Shown piece after piece: positions 52,322 through 64,000 of a stretch of 64,000 nucleotides of DNA. The position numbers and the translations under genes were made by a program. How positions within the stretch are numbered: the stretch's first letter is position 1; every line of letters starts with the position of its first letter. The notes under the pieces are model-generated. The model was given only the letters and a program-made list of their open reading frames with translations, did not search any database and was not told the origin of the DNA. Origin of the DNA: Styela clava (Eukaryota > Chordata > Ascidiacea > Stolidobranchia > Styelidae). The DNA lies in contig NC_135264.1 in the NCBI RefSeq assembly GCF_964204865.1, positions 5,610,001 to 5,674,000 on the forward strand, in the 5' to 3' direction.

Positions 52322-54344
52322 GTATGAAATCTTATAAATCTTTCAATTCATATTTTGTCCGGTATAAACTGATATATCATGTTAAATCCCGCTAGTCAGG
52401 AAGAACTGCAAATATTTGAATTATCCTCACAAGATGTCCATAATATTCCGCCCAATTTTATTTATATAATTTCGTAAAGTCATATATTGCAATGGTTTCC
52501 ACCCGCTAGTTCACGAGAGGTGTGCAGTTTTTAGCTGATATGCGATAAATGTTCCTGCTTTGTTAGTTTCGTATGCACAATTCCCGGAAAAGCCGCGGGT
52601 TATGTTTCTTTTCGGCGTTCTCCCATCGTTTGACAAGTATCAAAGTATGCGGCAGTCCGCCAGCAATCGGGTTATATTACTGGTAATGGGGCAATTGCGG
52701 CTGCATTAATACAATTAGTCGGGCCTCATTTTATAGTATTTTTTGTATTCGTACTTTATGGGTTTATTTCGTTGCCATAGCGTTTTGTTAGTTTTTCAAT
52801 AGTCTATTCAATAGTCTATAAGAGTAGTTTTTAACCAGGGTTCAATCGACTTTTTGTTTTTTTGTTGGAGTAACAGGGGTTCGATGAGCTTCCTTCAAAT
52901 TAAAGCAAGTTTTCTATTATGGGAATTTCTATCCCAGCGTCTACTAATTATGCAAATTTAACTACAATTCATCCCAGATATTTAAACTTACACTTTCAAC
53001 AACTTATAAATTAGCGTTGCTGTTTGTATAGCGTTGCGCAGTTGTAAGTTTTAGTGAACCCGTCATCTCCAAGGATGTCGCGAGATTTGGTGTTTGTGCT
53101 TATATGATAGTGGCTAATTAGCTATTGCTAATTACTAATGCCGTCTGTAGCAGTCACCGCGATCACGCGCTCGTTAAGAGCCGCCTTCTCAGCTCAGTCG
53201 CGTAAAATATTCAATTCATGACAACCACGAGATTCTAAAATGTCCTTACGTATATATTAATTTTATTGTCCCCAACGCAACTCGCGGTCTCGACTTTCTA
53301 CGTCAAATTAAAAACATTACTGCCGTGGACATAAAACAATGAGATAAGCTGCCTGATATATTTAATTTTGATACGTATTTTTGCAATCTTGTGACCTCGT
53401 TATCGTCGTTAGTAAAATCTCGATATCTGATATAAAATCACGTGTAGTACAATTTTACTTCATACAATGAAAATAGATATAAAGTATACCAGTAAATCAA
53501 AAATACTAATTCACCGCCTCGAAATCCACGCCGAACAGTCGCCGCGATTGCGTCACTTGTTAAAAGAGCCGCCTTTTCTAACGAAAAATGATTTTTCTCT
53601 TGCGCAAGGTAACCAATCCATGACCGATAAGGGCATATTTAAAATGCCCTGCTTTATTAATTTAATTGTCTTCAATTTAACCTGCGGTTGCGCCGACAAA
53701 ACAAGAGCCACTCTAAAACATCACGGAATTCCGCATAAAATTGTGTGGTAAACTGCCCTATTATGTATTATTTTGATCCGTATTTTTTCTATTTTGCGAA
53801 TTCGACAAATTTGAGATGTGCTTGTAACATTGACTCCGTTCAATCGCAATGCTGCCACTCCGATTATTTTTAAAGATAAAAGCTTTCGAAAAATCCGTAA
53901 ATCTGCTGTAAATTCTCATGTAGTAAAATTTATTTCAGTGGAATAAAAATTGATGAATATACTTCAGATTAATTATCTTATATATCATCACTAGCAGGGG
54001 CAAAAACGCGTTTTCAACCTTGTTTAATGATAACACTAAAATTTTCGACGACAATTTTAAAGTAATGGTTTACCGCCTAAATAGCACACTGATGAAATCA
54101 ATCGGCGATTTTAGCAGAAGGCAATTGCACGCTTTTTCAGTTTTCACAATTCCGTGCGAGTACAAAAATAAAATAATTATAATTGTTCCCCTGGCACAAA
54201 TTTGTGATTTAGAGAGAATAAATACCAACGAGAAGGCGTTTACGGCGTAAATAACGCCGCCTCGATGAAAATATACGGCGATTTTAGCAGAAAGCAATTG
54301 CACGTGTTATCGGCGACTTTTTCTGTTTTCGAAAAAATTCCAAA

Positions 54345-54360
54345 GGGGGGGGGGGGGGGG
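54345..54360. repeat. poly-G tract (16 G)
   Basis: A run of 16 G residues just before TTCGACCCCGAATGGCTGCG. It is probably within the terminus of a MITE (reverse complement CAGTGGCGCAGCCATTC). Length is likely unstable and sequencing-sensitive. Confidence 0.9.
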
Positions 54361-54669
54361 TTCGACCCCGAATGGCTGCGCCACTGCAGACAGGTACGAA
54401 TAGATTTGTTTGAATATATATCTAATTCATATCTAATTTATCAAATTACATTTTCGGTCATTCATAAACCCGAAACTTGACATAGTTCATATCGTTCACA
54501 TAATGTCATAGTTCGAAAAATTTTTGGTACATTCAAATTTCAACCCCCAAGCCGAAATTAGATCGAAATAATTAATATTTTTCTGAAATCAATCAATTTT
54601 TGTAAAATTTACCATCTTCGAATACCACATTGTGCCACCGCAAGTTTTTGTTGAATTAAGTTTTTGGAC

Positions 54670-54945
54670 ACGTCAGTGTACATAACGATCGTTTCAATAT
54701 TTTGTTGTTGTTTATGTTAGTATTCTTCTCTTTCGTCATGATGAAATCGCTTTTCTTTACGAATACTGAACAATTGCTTTGAAATTTTCAGTGGTTAAAG
54801 ATTGATTTTTTTGCCAGAAGGCTATTACTTTTACTTATTTCAATTATTTCTGTGGACCTCAAAGATTCGCGTTTTTTATGTGTCGGAATAAAAAATAGCG
54901 ACACCTTGTGACGTGTCCAAATATTTGAGCACAGCTCTCTTGTTT
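54670..54945. repeat. dispersed repeat family, copy 3
   Basis: It matches 27310-27690 in the same orientation, including GAAATTTTCAGTGGTTAAAG and ACGTGTCCAAATATTTGAGC. Non-coding. Present in duplication copy A but not seen at the corresponding point in copy B. Confidence 0.55.
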
Positions 54946-57934
54946 ATATTAGTCCTCGATTTAATGGAATATTCAAATATTTCCCCGCTAGATCGGAAAA
55001 GTTTTTTTGAAAAATGAGAGATTTGATTTGAAATTAATGCTTTCATTGAATTGAATTTAAATCCGTCGTTAACAAATTAGTGGTTGTCCGGCTTGGGTTA
55101 GGTTTCGGGTTAGGAGAAATTGAAAAATTTGAAATCTGCATTCATGGGTGTTTTTTGAAATAAATGCTTTCGTTGAATTGAATTTAAATCTGTTAACTTA
55201 AATGCCCAACCCAGATTTGTATATGGTAAATTTTTATTTAAATACAAAAAATTCTGATAGATAATAATTTATTTCTGAGTCATTGTCGTGTGAATGTCTC
55301 AGTCGTACGAAAATACATTTGTGAATGCTAAATGATGTGAATTGTATTTTACTTTGAGTTAAACAGTAAAGATGCAAAGTAAGAATGTTAAGCTAAATAG
55401 TGGGGTAATGAAAGAAAATGTTTTAACAAAAAAGCGCTCGTTGTTTCCACGAATTTAAGAAATAAATGAAATGGTCACTTCTAATTCTCCGATGAAGCGT
55501 AGTAAATTGGTAGATTCGAAAACACGCAACATGAGGACTTTTTATCAAATCTTCAGAATTTTCAGATTTTGTCGCAACGACACTGATCAGTTTGTTCTTC
55601 ATTAGGGATTGCGAATACTTTAGAATAGTTATTTTTCCAACGCTGACACTGAATATTAATAGTTTCTAATATGTGTGTTGAAATGGTTTATTTTTGAACG
55701 AAAAATTAAAATGTTTTAAGCAAGCTGACAAGCTAGAAAAATTTTAGTTACACTGCACGCATGCCAGGTCATATTTAATAATTCCTCGCTCAATCGTATG
55801 TTTTTCTTTTTTAGCTGATCCTCTGCTAATAAGTGCTAATACAATACAATGCAGCAATAATCGCTAAAGTCGTTCAGGTTCATTCTTGAGCCGTTTTTAC
55901 AGAGTTTCTAACATTTCAAATTTTTCATTTTGTCAAGGCTAGTTTTTTATTTCACATTTTGTTTTGTCCCTGTACAAAATATTTCATATAGTTTATAATT
56001 GTTATCAAATTGCTGTGTTTGATTATTGCTCGATCTGTTTATCCTCGGTTTGTGCGCTCGATATTCCAACGAGTGTTGTTCTGACTCCTTTTCAGAAGGT
56101 GCAGTCTGGTTGTCGGGTATTCAATGTAGTAAAAAAAAAAGATTTCTTGTGATTGGTTGCTAAATCTGTTCTAGGCTGCACTGTTGTATATTTTACGCTT
56201 ACACTGGATATTCATATTTTCCAGCGCATAGAAAACAATCCCAAACAGACTGGCAAGGCATAAAATATCCAATTTACATTGCACGCATGCCGAGTCATAT
56301 TATTTAAGCTTTTGCTTAATCGTTTGTTCTTCTATTTTAGGACATTTATAAACTCGTTTTTCCCTCTCAAATTGCTTCTAATTTTGAAGATGGAGAGTGT
56401 TAGAATATTTTAGGATAAAACACGTCCAATCAACTGTTAACTGAAGGCGCTTGTTGGATGTAATTGTGACAAAATTATACAAGTTTGAGCTTTTAAAAAA
56501 AATAAAAATGCGAATTCTACTGATGGCTTTCATGTAGGTACATATTAAAACTCTTATTTTTAGTGCGATTGCTTTAATTAAAATCATCTTTTAAAATATG
56601 TTAACGTAACTATAAATATTATAGAAAACGAATCTCCCAAATCAAATAAACCCTCTTTGGGTTTAGTATAAATTTATAGAACGCCGTTAACATTATAAAG
56701 AGGAAAATATGGGATACCTGTAAAGAAGAAAAATGTCCGTCCATTTTATATTTCTACGAACATTTTCTGCAGTTCTTTGCGTTTCATACTTTTTCATTTC
56801 TTTTTGTTGTCAAGACTTTATGATTTTTTTTTACAGTTTTTAGCTCTTGGTTTAAAAAAGACCATAATATTATAGTGTGAATTTTTACACGCATTTTCTA
56901 CTTGAGTCTCTCGCTTATCGTTTGTTCTCCTTTTCCCCCCTAATAATAGGTCATATATAAACTTGTTTTGGTATCACGATGCCATGAAATAATAATGTCA
57001 TTTGAACTTACGGGTTATGTTCTGATATTCGCGTTTTTTTACTGTAACTTGGTTCTAATTTGATTGCTCGATTCAAATTAGAAGGATTTTAAGTCGAATC
57101 ACGTCCAAATATTAACTGAGGACAGCTAAACTAACCCAATATGATATGTTCATTTTGCAATATTATTTTTTGCCTTGAATAGTAATTTTTTAACAAATGT
57201 TCATATAACTATCGTGTATTATTTACTTGTTTTATTTTATCATTAATTGCGGTAAATTGACTTTTCATTTATTTCAATTTCGGTTTGGAATGATTAAAAT
57301 GATCAATGTCGTTATACAGTCAGTGCTTTTCAAAACTAATTTAAAAAGCTTTCGGTAAAAGGTATCGGGTATCGGTAATATCGGCAATTCGTATCGATAT
57401 CGGCTAAATGTAGACTGATATTTTCAAGATAATTAACTTTTATTCTATTCCAGAATGTTTTAAAAAGTAGGTTGAAATACTGACATGAAAATTATTTTTT
57501 GCTTGGAGTGATCGTGTTCGCGGTATTAGCCTCGTTAGGTAGGAACAATGTTGTTTCCCAACCGCGCGAATAGAAACGGGAATATGATTATGACACGATT
57601 TTAGCCATTTATCACCTCAACTAATTTGGCTATTTTTGCAGCGAATTTTTTATATTGACATTTTTAACATTGCACGGGAATTATGAAGAAATATATCGAA
57701 TGGGAATTTTTCGATGTGCAAAAAACAAAATACGACGTTATAATGGCTTAAATTCTGTGCACGCAACTCAGTATGTATCAGTTAGATAAAATGAGTGAAC
57801 ATTTATTTATTTTAACTATATCTCTTCTCTGTATTTCTGTCTTGTGAATTAAATAACTTGATAATGTCTTAGGTCAACGAAATTTAGTTCCACCTAAAGT
57901 AAGATGGACTCGGTATGCACATAATATGGCATTA

Positions 57935-60900
57935 AATTGATATTTTTATGTATTTTTATTAAAAGATTACCTTTGCTTTACCTCTGTCGAACAGCATTTT
58001 TTTGGGATTTATGACTCCAAAACTTGATAATGAAACCATATATTTATTTTCAGTTTTCTAAAACACTGCTTGAAAAAGTCATTGCATCAAACGGAATCGA
58101 CAGTGTTAATTAATAGTATGGTGCATCACAGAGTTAGATGAAAGCCTATTTAGTCTAGAGAGTAAAGAGCAAGTATGTAATCTTATAAATCTTTCAATTC
58201 ATATTTTGTCAGGTATAAACTAATATATGATGTTAAATCCCGCTAGTCATGAAGAGCTGCAAATATGTGAATTATTCTCACAAGATGTCCAAAATATTTC
58301 GCCCATTTTTTTTTATAATTTCGTAGAGTCATGTAATGCAATGGTTTCCACCCTCTAGTTCACGGGCGAGTGTGCAGTTTTTAGCTGGTATGCGATAAAT
58401 TTTGCTAATTGGTTAATTTCGTATACATAATTTCCGGAAAGACGCGGGTTATGTTCCCTTTTGGGCGTTCTTCCATCGTTTGACAAGTATCGGCGTATGC
58501 GCCAGTCGCCATCAATGGGGTTATAATACAGGCAATGAGGGCATTTGCAGCTGCATTAATACAATTGGTCGGGCCTCATTTCATAGTATTTATTGTATTC
58601 GTACTTCATGGGTTTATTTCGTTGCCATAGCGTTTTGTCAGTTTTTCAATAGTCTAGAACAGTAGTTTTTAATTAACCAGGGTTTAATCGAATTTTTGGT
58701 GTTTGTTGGTGTTGTTCCAGAGATTCGACGAGGTTCCTTTAAATTAAAACAGTTTTATATTATGAGACTTTTCTATCACATTATCTATTAATTATGCAAA
58801 TTTAACTACAGTTCATCTCAGATATTCAAATTTAAACTTTCAACAACTAATAAATTAGCGTTGCTGTTTGTATACCGTTGCACAGTTGTAAGTTTTAGTG
58901 AACCCGTCATCTCCACGGATGTCGCGCGCTCTGGTGTTTCTGCTTATATGATAGTGCCCTTAGATGCTTTCTGATTATGACTTTGAAACATCTTGGGTTG
59001 TTATGGCAAGCCAAGGATTTTCAACCTGAATCTTTTAATTTTCTATAACCTTGCACGAAATTATGCTTCCCCTTTATAAAGTCGGGAATTGGGCTCTCAA
59101 TTACAACCATTTGGTACAATGGGGCTTGGCGGGAGCTTTCAGGATAGCGCAGGAGTTCGACAAGCTTGGAATGGTTAGGATTTAGAATTTGGAAATTCTA
59201 CGGAGTGTTGTTTTATTTGATGTTGCCTTTTTGCTGCAGCAGACAGGTACAAATAGATTTGTTGAAATATGTATCCAATTCATATCTAATTTATCAAATT
59301 ACATTTTCTGTCATTCATAAACTCAAAACTTGACATAGTTTATATAGTTCACATAATGCCATAGTTCGAAAAATTATTGGTACATTCAAATTTTAACCCC
59401 CAAGCCGAAATTAGATCAAAATAATTAAATATTTTTCTGAAATCAATCAATTTTTGTAAAATTTATCATTTTCGAATACCACATTGTCCCACCACAACTT
59501 TTTGTTGATTTAAGTTATTTATTCAATCCTCGATTTGATGGAATATTCAAATTTTTCCCCGCCTGGTCGGAAAAGTTCGAAATAATTCAATATTTTTGAA
59601 AAAACGTATAGTGCAATATACTAATTATTTAGATATATTACCACAGTTGTAAATGTTTCTTTGAAAAATGAGAGATTTGATTTGAAAAAAATGCCTTCAT
59701 TGAATTGAACTTAAAACTTAAAGCTTTAAAATAACAAATTAGTAGTTGTCCAGCTTGGGTTAGGATTCGGGTTAGGAATAATTAAAAAAATTGAAATCTG
59801 CATTCGGTGGTGTTTTTTGAAATTAATGCTTTCGTTGAATTGAATTGAATTCTGTTGTTAACTTGAATGCCCGACCCAGATTTGTCTTTGGTAAATTTTT
59901 ATTTAAATACAAAAAATTCTAATAAATAAAAATAATTTATTTCTATGTCATTGTCGCGTTAATGTCTTAGCCGTACAAAAATACATTTGTGAATGCTAAA
60001 TGATGTTTATTGTAAGAGTAAAACAATAAAGATGCAAAGTAAGAATGTTAAGCTATATAGTGGTGAAATGAAAGAAAACGTATCAACAAAAAAGCGTTGG
60101 ACGTTTCCACAAATTTAAGAAAGAAATGAAGTGGTCACTTCTAATTCTCTGATGAAGCGTAATAAATTGGTAGATTTGAAAGCACGCAAGATGGGGACTT
60201 TTAGGAGGTAAATTTCCAGAATTTTCTTATTTTGTCGCAGCGAACTTGATCAGTTTGTTTTTCATTAGGGATTGCGAGTACTTTTGCAGAGCATTGCTGT
60301 ATTATATATTGATATTTTGCGAAAATCTTAATCTATGTAATGAAGAGAGGTAAATGAACTGCAAAATTCTTGTTTCTAACACCTCTTTTTACACAAAATT
60401 CTTCACACTATATCTCCGCCATAACGAAAACGCTTGATCAGATGTTTGAAAGCTGCACAGCAACAGATTCATAAAAAAACGCAAGTTACTTTTCGGATTT
60501 TGTCTCCCTTATATTCTTCATTAGACACGACTTAGTTTTGGTGGGAAAAAATGTAAATCAAACAGCAGGGTTGTACAAATTATAAAACAGGAAGACCAGA
60601 AAGAAATAACTGGGTGAAAAGTAATTACTTAGTATCTCACGAGCCAACATTGAGTTTCTCGTGGAATTTAATCGTATTTTCAACCCTAAATATTAACTTT
60701 TTAATATGCTTGTAGGAAGTAAAATGATATTTTCTGTTGTTTGCTGTCTAGTTCAGTTTTATTAGCTGAATTGTTATTTATCCGACGCTGACACTAAATA
60801 TTCATAGTTTCTAATATGTGTATTGAAATGGTTTATTTTTGAACGAAAAGTTAACAAGTTAAGTTGTTTTAAGCAAGCTGACAAGCCAGAAAAATCTTAG

Positions 60901-62290
60901 TTACACTGCACGCATGCCAGGTCATATTTATTAATCCCTCCTCGCTTAATCGTATGTTTTTCTTTTTAGCTCATCCTCCGCTAATAGGTGGTCATTTTGT
61001 ACACGAAAGTCGTTCGGGTTCATTCGCGGGCCGTTTTTCCGGAGTTCCTAACATTTCAAATTTTTCATTTTGTCAAGGCTAGTTTTTTCTTTTACATTTT
61101 GTTTTGTCTCTGTACAAAATATTTCATATAGTTTTTGATTGTGATTAAATTGATGTGTTTGATTATTGCTCGATCTGTTTATAATCGGTTTGTGCGCTTG
61201 ATATTCCAACGGTTGTTGTTCCGACTCCTTTTCAGAAGGTGCACTCTGGCTGTCGGGTATCCAATGTATTTCTTGTGATTGGTTGCTAAATCTGTAGTAG
61301 CCTGCACTGTTGTATACTTGACGCTTACATAGAATATTCATATTTTCCAGCGCATAGAAAACAGTCCCAAACAGGCTGGCAAGGCAGAAAATATCCCATT
61401 TACATTGCACACATGCCGAGCCATATTATTTAGGCCTTTGCTTAATCGTTTGTTCTTCTATTTTAGCTGATCCTCTGCTAATAAGTGGGCATTTATAAAT
61501 AATAAATAAAACACGTCCAGCTAACTGTTAACTGAAGGCGCGTGTTGGATGTAATTGTGACAAAATCATATCAGTCTGAGCTTTTAAAAAAATAAAAATG
61601 CGGATTCTACTGGCTTTCATGTAGGTACATCCTGAAACTCCTATTTGTAGTGCGATTGTTTTAAAATCAAATTCTAAAATAAGTTAACGTGACTATAAAT
61701 ATTAAAGAAAACAAATCTCCCAAATCAAATAAACCCTCTTTTAGTTTAGTACAAAATATAAAACGCCGTTAACAATATAAAGAGGAAAATATGGGATACC
61801 TGTAAAGAAGAAAAACGTCTGTCCATTACATACTTCTACGAACATTTGTTTCTGTAGTTCTTTGCGTTTCATACTTTTTCATTTTTCTTGTTGTCAAGAC
61901 TTTATGATAGTTTTTGATTTTACAGTTTTTTGCTCTTGGTTTAAAAAAGAACATAATATTATAGTGTGAAATTAAAAAGTAGGTTGAAATACTGATATAA
62001 AAATTATTTTTTGCTTGGAGTGATCGTGTTCGCGGTATTAGCCTCGTTAGATAGGAGCAATGCTTTTTCCCAACCGCGCTAGTAGAAACGGGAATATGAT
62101 TATGAACTGATTTTAGCCATTCATCAGCCCAACTAGCTCAACTAATTTGACTATCTTTGCAACCTATTTTTTATATTGACAATTTTAACATTACAAAAGT
62201 ACAAAATACAATGTTGGCATGGCATAAATTTCTGCGCACACAACTCGATTTATCAGTTGGATAGATTGAGTGAACATTTATTTTTTTTAA
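57935..62290. repeat. tandem segmental duplication, copy B (4.4 kb)
   Basis: Directly follows copy A and is collinear with it. It is shorter because it lacks the 1.3-kb and 0.56-kb blocks of copy A, but it has about 0.5 kb of its own near 60280-60780. Divergence is modest, with many small indels. No frame is conserved between the two copies, which argues against coding content. Confidence 0.85.
58054..58172 (+). other. exon-like module, copy IV
   Basis: 119 bp between TTTATTTTCAG and a GTATGTAATC donor-like sequence, starting TTTTCTAAAACACTGCTTGA. It is not open in any frame across its length. It is the counterpart of copy III, with both splice-like borders kept. Confidence 0.4.
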
Positions 62291-63532
62291 CACCTACAGT
62301 AGCCTAACCCGATGAGTTTTCTAACCGAACACCGATATAATTAACATCAGTGTACAATGTATTTAAATCGAAAAACGTAGCAGGATCCAAAACATTAATT
62401 TCTTTTTATCTGAAATATGGCTTTTTCAAATTTGAAAAATTGTGTGGCATGAATAATGCTTGCAAACTGTTACTTTAACTTGTTTGGACTGAACACCTAA
62501 GATAATAATTACATAGCATGTAAATGTCGGCAATTTCTGCTTTAAAATATTAATATCGTCGTTTTATCGTTGTTGTCGGATTGGTATCGGCGACAAAAGG
62601 TATCGGTACATCTCTTAGTTGGAATCTCTAGTATAATGTAATGGACGTTAATGTATTGTTTAAAATAGATATACACTTCATGCGTTATTGTATCAAATAA
62701 TATGTTGTAAAACAATGTACTCTTTTACTGCAAACCTCGTATGATATCAAATACCATCTTTAAGCCATCTCAAGCATGTAATAGTATGTTACACATACTA
62801 CTACTAAGATTTATTTACTCAGCAACAGACAAAGTTTAATTGTTTTCTTCTGTATATATATTTGACCCGGAGTTATTTCAAAAGTTATCGGGCGTTGTAC
62901 TTTCGGTGGATGACCGCTCATAGACTTCTCTCTTTAAGGCAATTCATCTTCTGTTCGTGGGGAGAAAAGAGGCATGTTGACTTCAACAAAATCTTGTATC
63001 GATATTGTCTCCTCATATTCTTGTTTGTTTATAGTTATTTCGGATCATTGCAGGTCGGCTATTTAAAAGTTAATTCGCATTGGAAGTTTGTCGTTCAAGT
63101 AGTGTCAATTTAATTGCTGTAATAATCGGATTGTTTGCTTGTTTTATATTTTGGTTAAATGATAGGGTTTATTCAAATTGCATAAATTAATGTTGCTATT
63201 GTTTGCATCTTTTGGAATTATGTATGTTGTAGACATACTTGGGTTGGTCGTAAACTTTAGCAACCCAATACATTATGACCGAGTATGACAGATGTCGCAA
63301 TATATTGGCTTATGTGAAAAGTAGGGTTAATTGTTTTGGCTTCTACATTATGCGTTTCGACCTCTACAATAATCATTTTTATCAGCACACTATTTCACGT
63401 TTTTTATCACATATTATTCGTTTCTCGTACTTTGGTTCATGTAGACTGGATATTTCATTGCCAGTAACAGACTTCAATCATATTCAAAGATGTGTAGTAG
63501 TTAATATCGAGAAAACTGGCAGGTTATAAGTC

Positions 63533-63630
63533 TTAAGGGAGTTGATGTCGCGCAGCGTCACCGCCCAACACGTTATAGGCGTCTTGTAGAGCCTCATCAT
63601 ACGTAATAAGTTGCTCATAGTTTACTTCCT
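63533..63630 (-). CDS. possible terminal exon of a gene beyond the right edge
   Basis: On the minus strand, a TTTATAG / GTAG acceptor-like sequence is followed by a frame reading EEVNYEQLITYDEALQDAYN and then VLGGDAARHQLP before TAA (63535-63533). The sequence is acidic and protein-like in composition, unlike the AT-driven chance frames around it. It would be the 3' end of a gene whose other exons lie to the right. I do not recognise the family, and a chance 32-codon frame cannot be excluded. Confidence 0.3.
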
Positions 63631-64000
63631 CTACTATAAAAGTGCATAAGAAATAAATGTATATATATTTTTACAGGATTCTTCAATTATGGAACTTGAC
63701 GAATCTTTCTGTTTTTCAAAAGAAAATACAACTCAATTATTTGAATAAGAAGAAGAGTTTTATTAAACATAACTGAGATGTGCTAGCCAACAAATGCATC
63801 GAGTCCACACACAAGACTTTGATATAGAAAAATAGACTGATGTTTGAGACTGTATTTCATTGCCATACGTACTTTAAGCTCGTATGTATGTGCACTGATT
63901 ACTAATATTAGATCGCAAACAAATGCATTGGGCAGCAGATACACATGTCTTTTATATCAAATAAGACTGTTGTTTAAAACTATACCAAAATGTCATACAC

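Larger units (their letters stand above)
52100..57820. repeat. tandem segmental duplication, copy A (5.7 kb)
   Basis: It aligns in the same order with 57935-62290. Matching anchors include CTTTGCTTTACCTCTGT, TGCTTATATGATAGTG, TCTAATTTATCAAATTACAT, ACTGAAGGCGC and TGGAGTGATCGTGTTCGCGG. Copy A alone has about 1.3 kb at 53116-54384, ending GGCTGCGCCACTG, a hAT-like terminus, and about 0.56 kb near 56880-57440. Confidence 0.85.
46336..63532. other. 17-kb region without recognisable protein gene
   Basis: No open frame here has protein-like content that I can support on either strand. The region holds duplicated segments, exon-like modules and repeats listed separately, plus a local duplication near 48.5-49.3 kb (CCAATAATGATATTAT and CCAATAACGATATTAT contexts). 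It could be intronic or intergenic DNA of a gene outside the window. Confidence 0.45.

Noticed and set aside
61048-61410. 120-codon open frame on the minus strand
   Set aside because: The corresponding part of duplication copy A (55930-56300) has an in-frame stop and frame shifts, and substitutions show no codon-position bias by eye. Probably a chance frame.

Overview
This window looks like AT-rich nuclear DNA of an invertebrate animal. It has short exons with GT/AG splice sites, introns of a few hundred bases, no operons, and a dense load of DNA transposons, fold-back elements and retroelement scraps. A secreted collagen-plus-fibrinogen (ficolin-type) gene family next to lipocalin genes would fit a tunicate, probably an ascidian. 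That taxon is an inference and was not tested by any search.

Region by region. At 0.7-1.6 kb (minus) are two exons of a lipocalin-like gene, followed by hAT-type elements and a long inverted-repeat element (4.8-6.9 kb). From about 9.0 to 33.4 kb lies the core of the window: a tandem triplication of a unit of about 6 kb, each unit carrying one ficolin-like gene. Copy 1 (9.0-11.2 kb) is a pseudogene. Copy 2 (21.7-24.3 kb) is complete apart from a one-base deletion in a small linker exon. Copy 3 (29.4-31.6 kb) is intact and should encode 333 residues. The units were later interrupted by a 6.8-kb TIR-bounded insertion (14784-21612) just upstream of copy 2, and by two hAT elements with perfect 8-bp target duplications (25059-25483 and 26697-27816). 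The large insertion carries a decayed C2H2 zinc-finger gene and a nest of smaller elements.

From 34.3 to 35.5 kb (plus) is a second, fuller lipocalin gene, paralogous to the one at the left end and in opposite orientation. From 36 to 46.4 kb the DNA is mostly mobile-element debris: a decayed hAT transposase (minus), a small unrecognised broken two-exon gene, a composite hAT element with a fold-back element inside it, an 88-bp tandem array of seven units, a LINE RNase H scrap, a tRNA-derived SINE head and two fold-back elements.

From 46.4 kb to the right end I find no convincing protein gene. This part holds a tandem segmental duplication (about 52.1-57.8 and 57.9-62.3 kb), four copies of an exon-like module with conserved splice signals that is mostly not open, and a possible terminal exon on the minus strand at 63.5 kb.

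Functionally, the recognisable genes are secreted proteins. The ficolin-like proteins would be trimeric pattern-recognition lectins (collagen stalk, fibrinogen-type head), and the lipocalins carriers of small hydrophobic ligands. All exon joins were made by eye from splice signals, reading phase and comparison among the paralogues inside the window.
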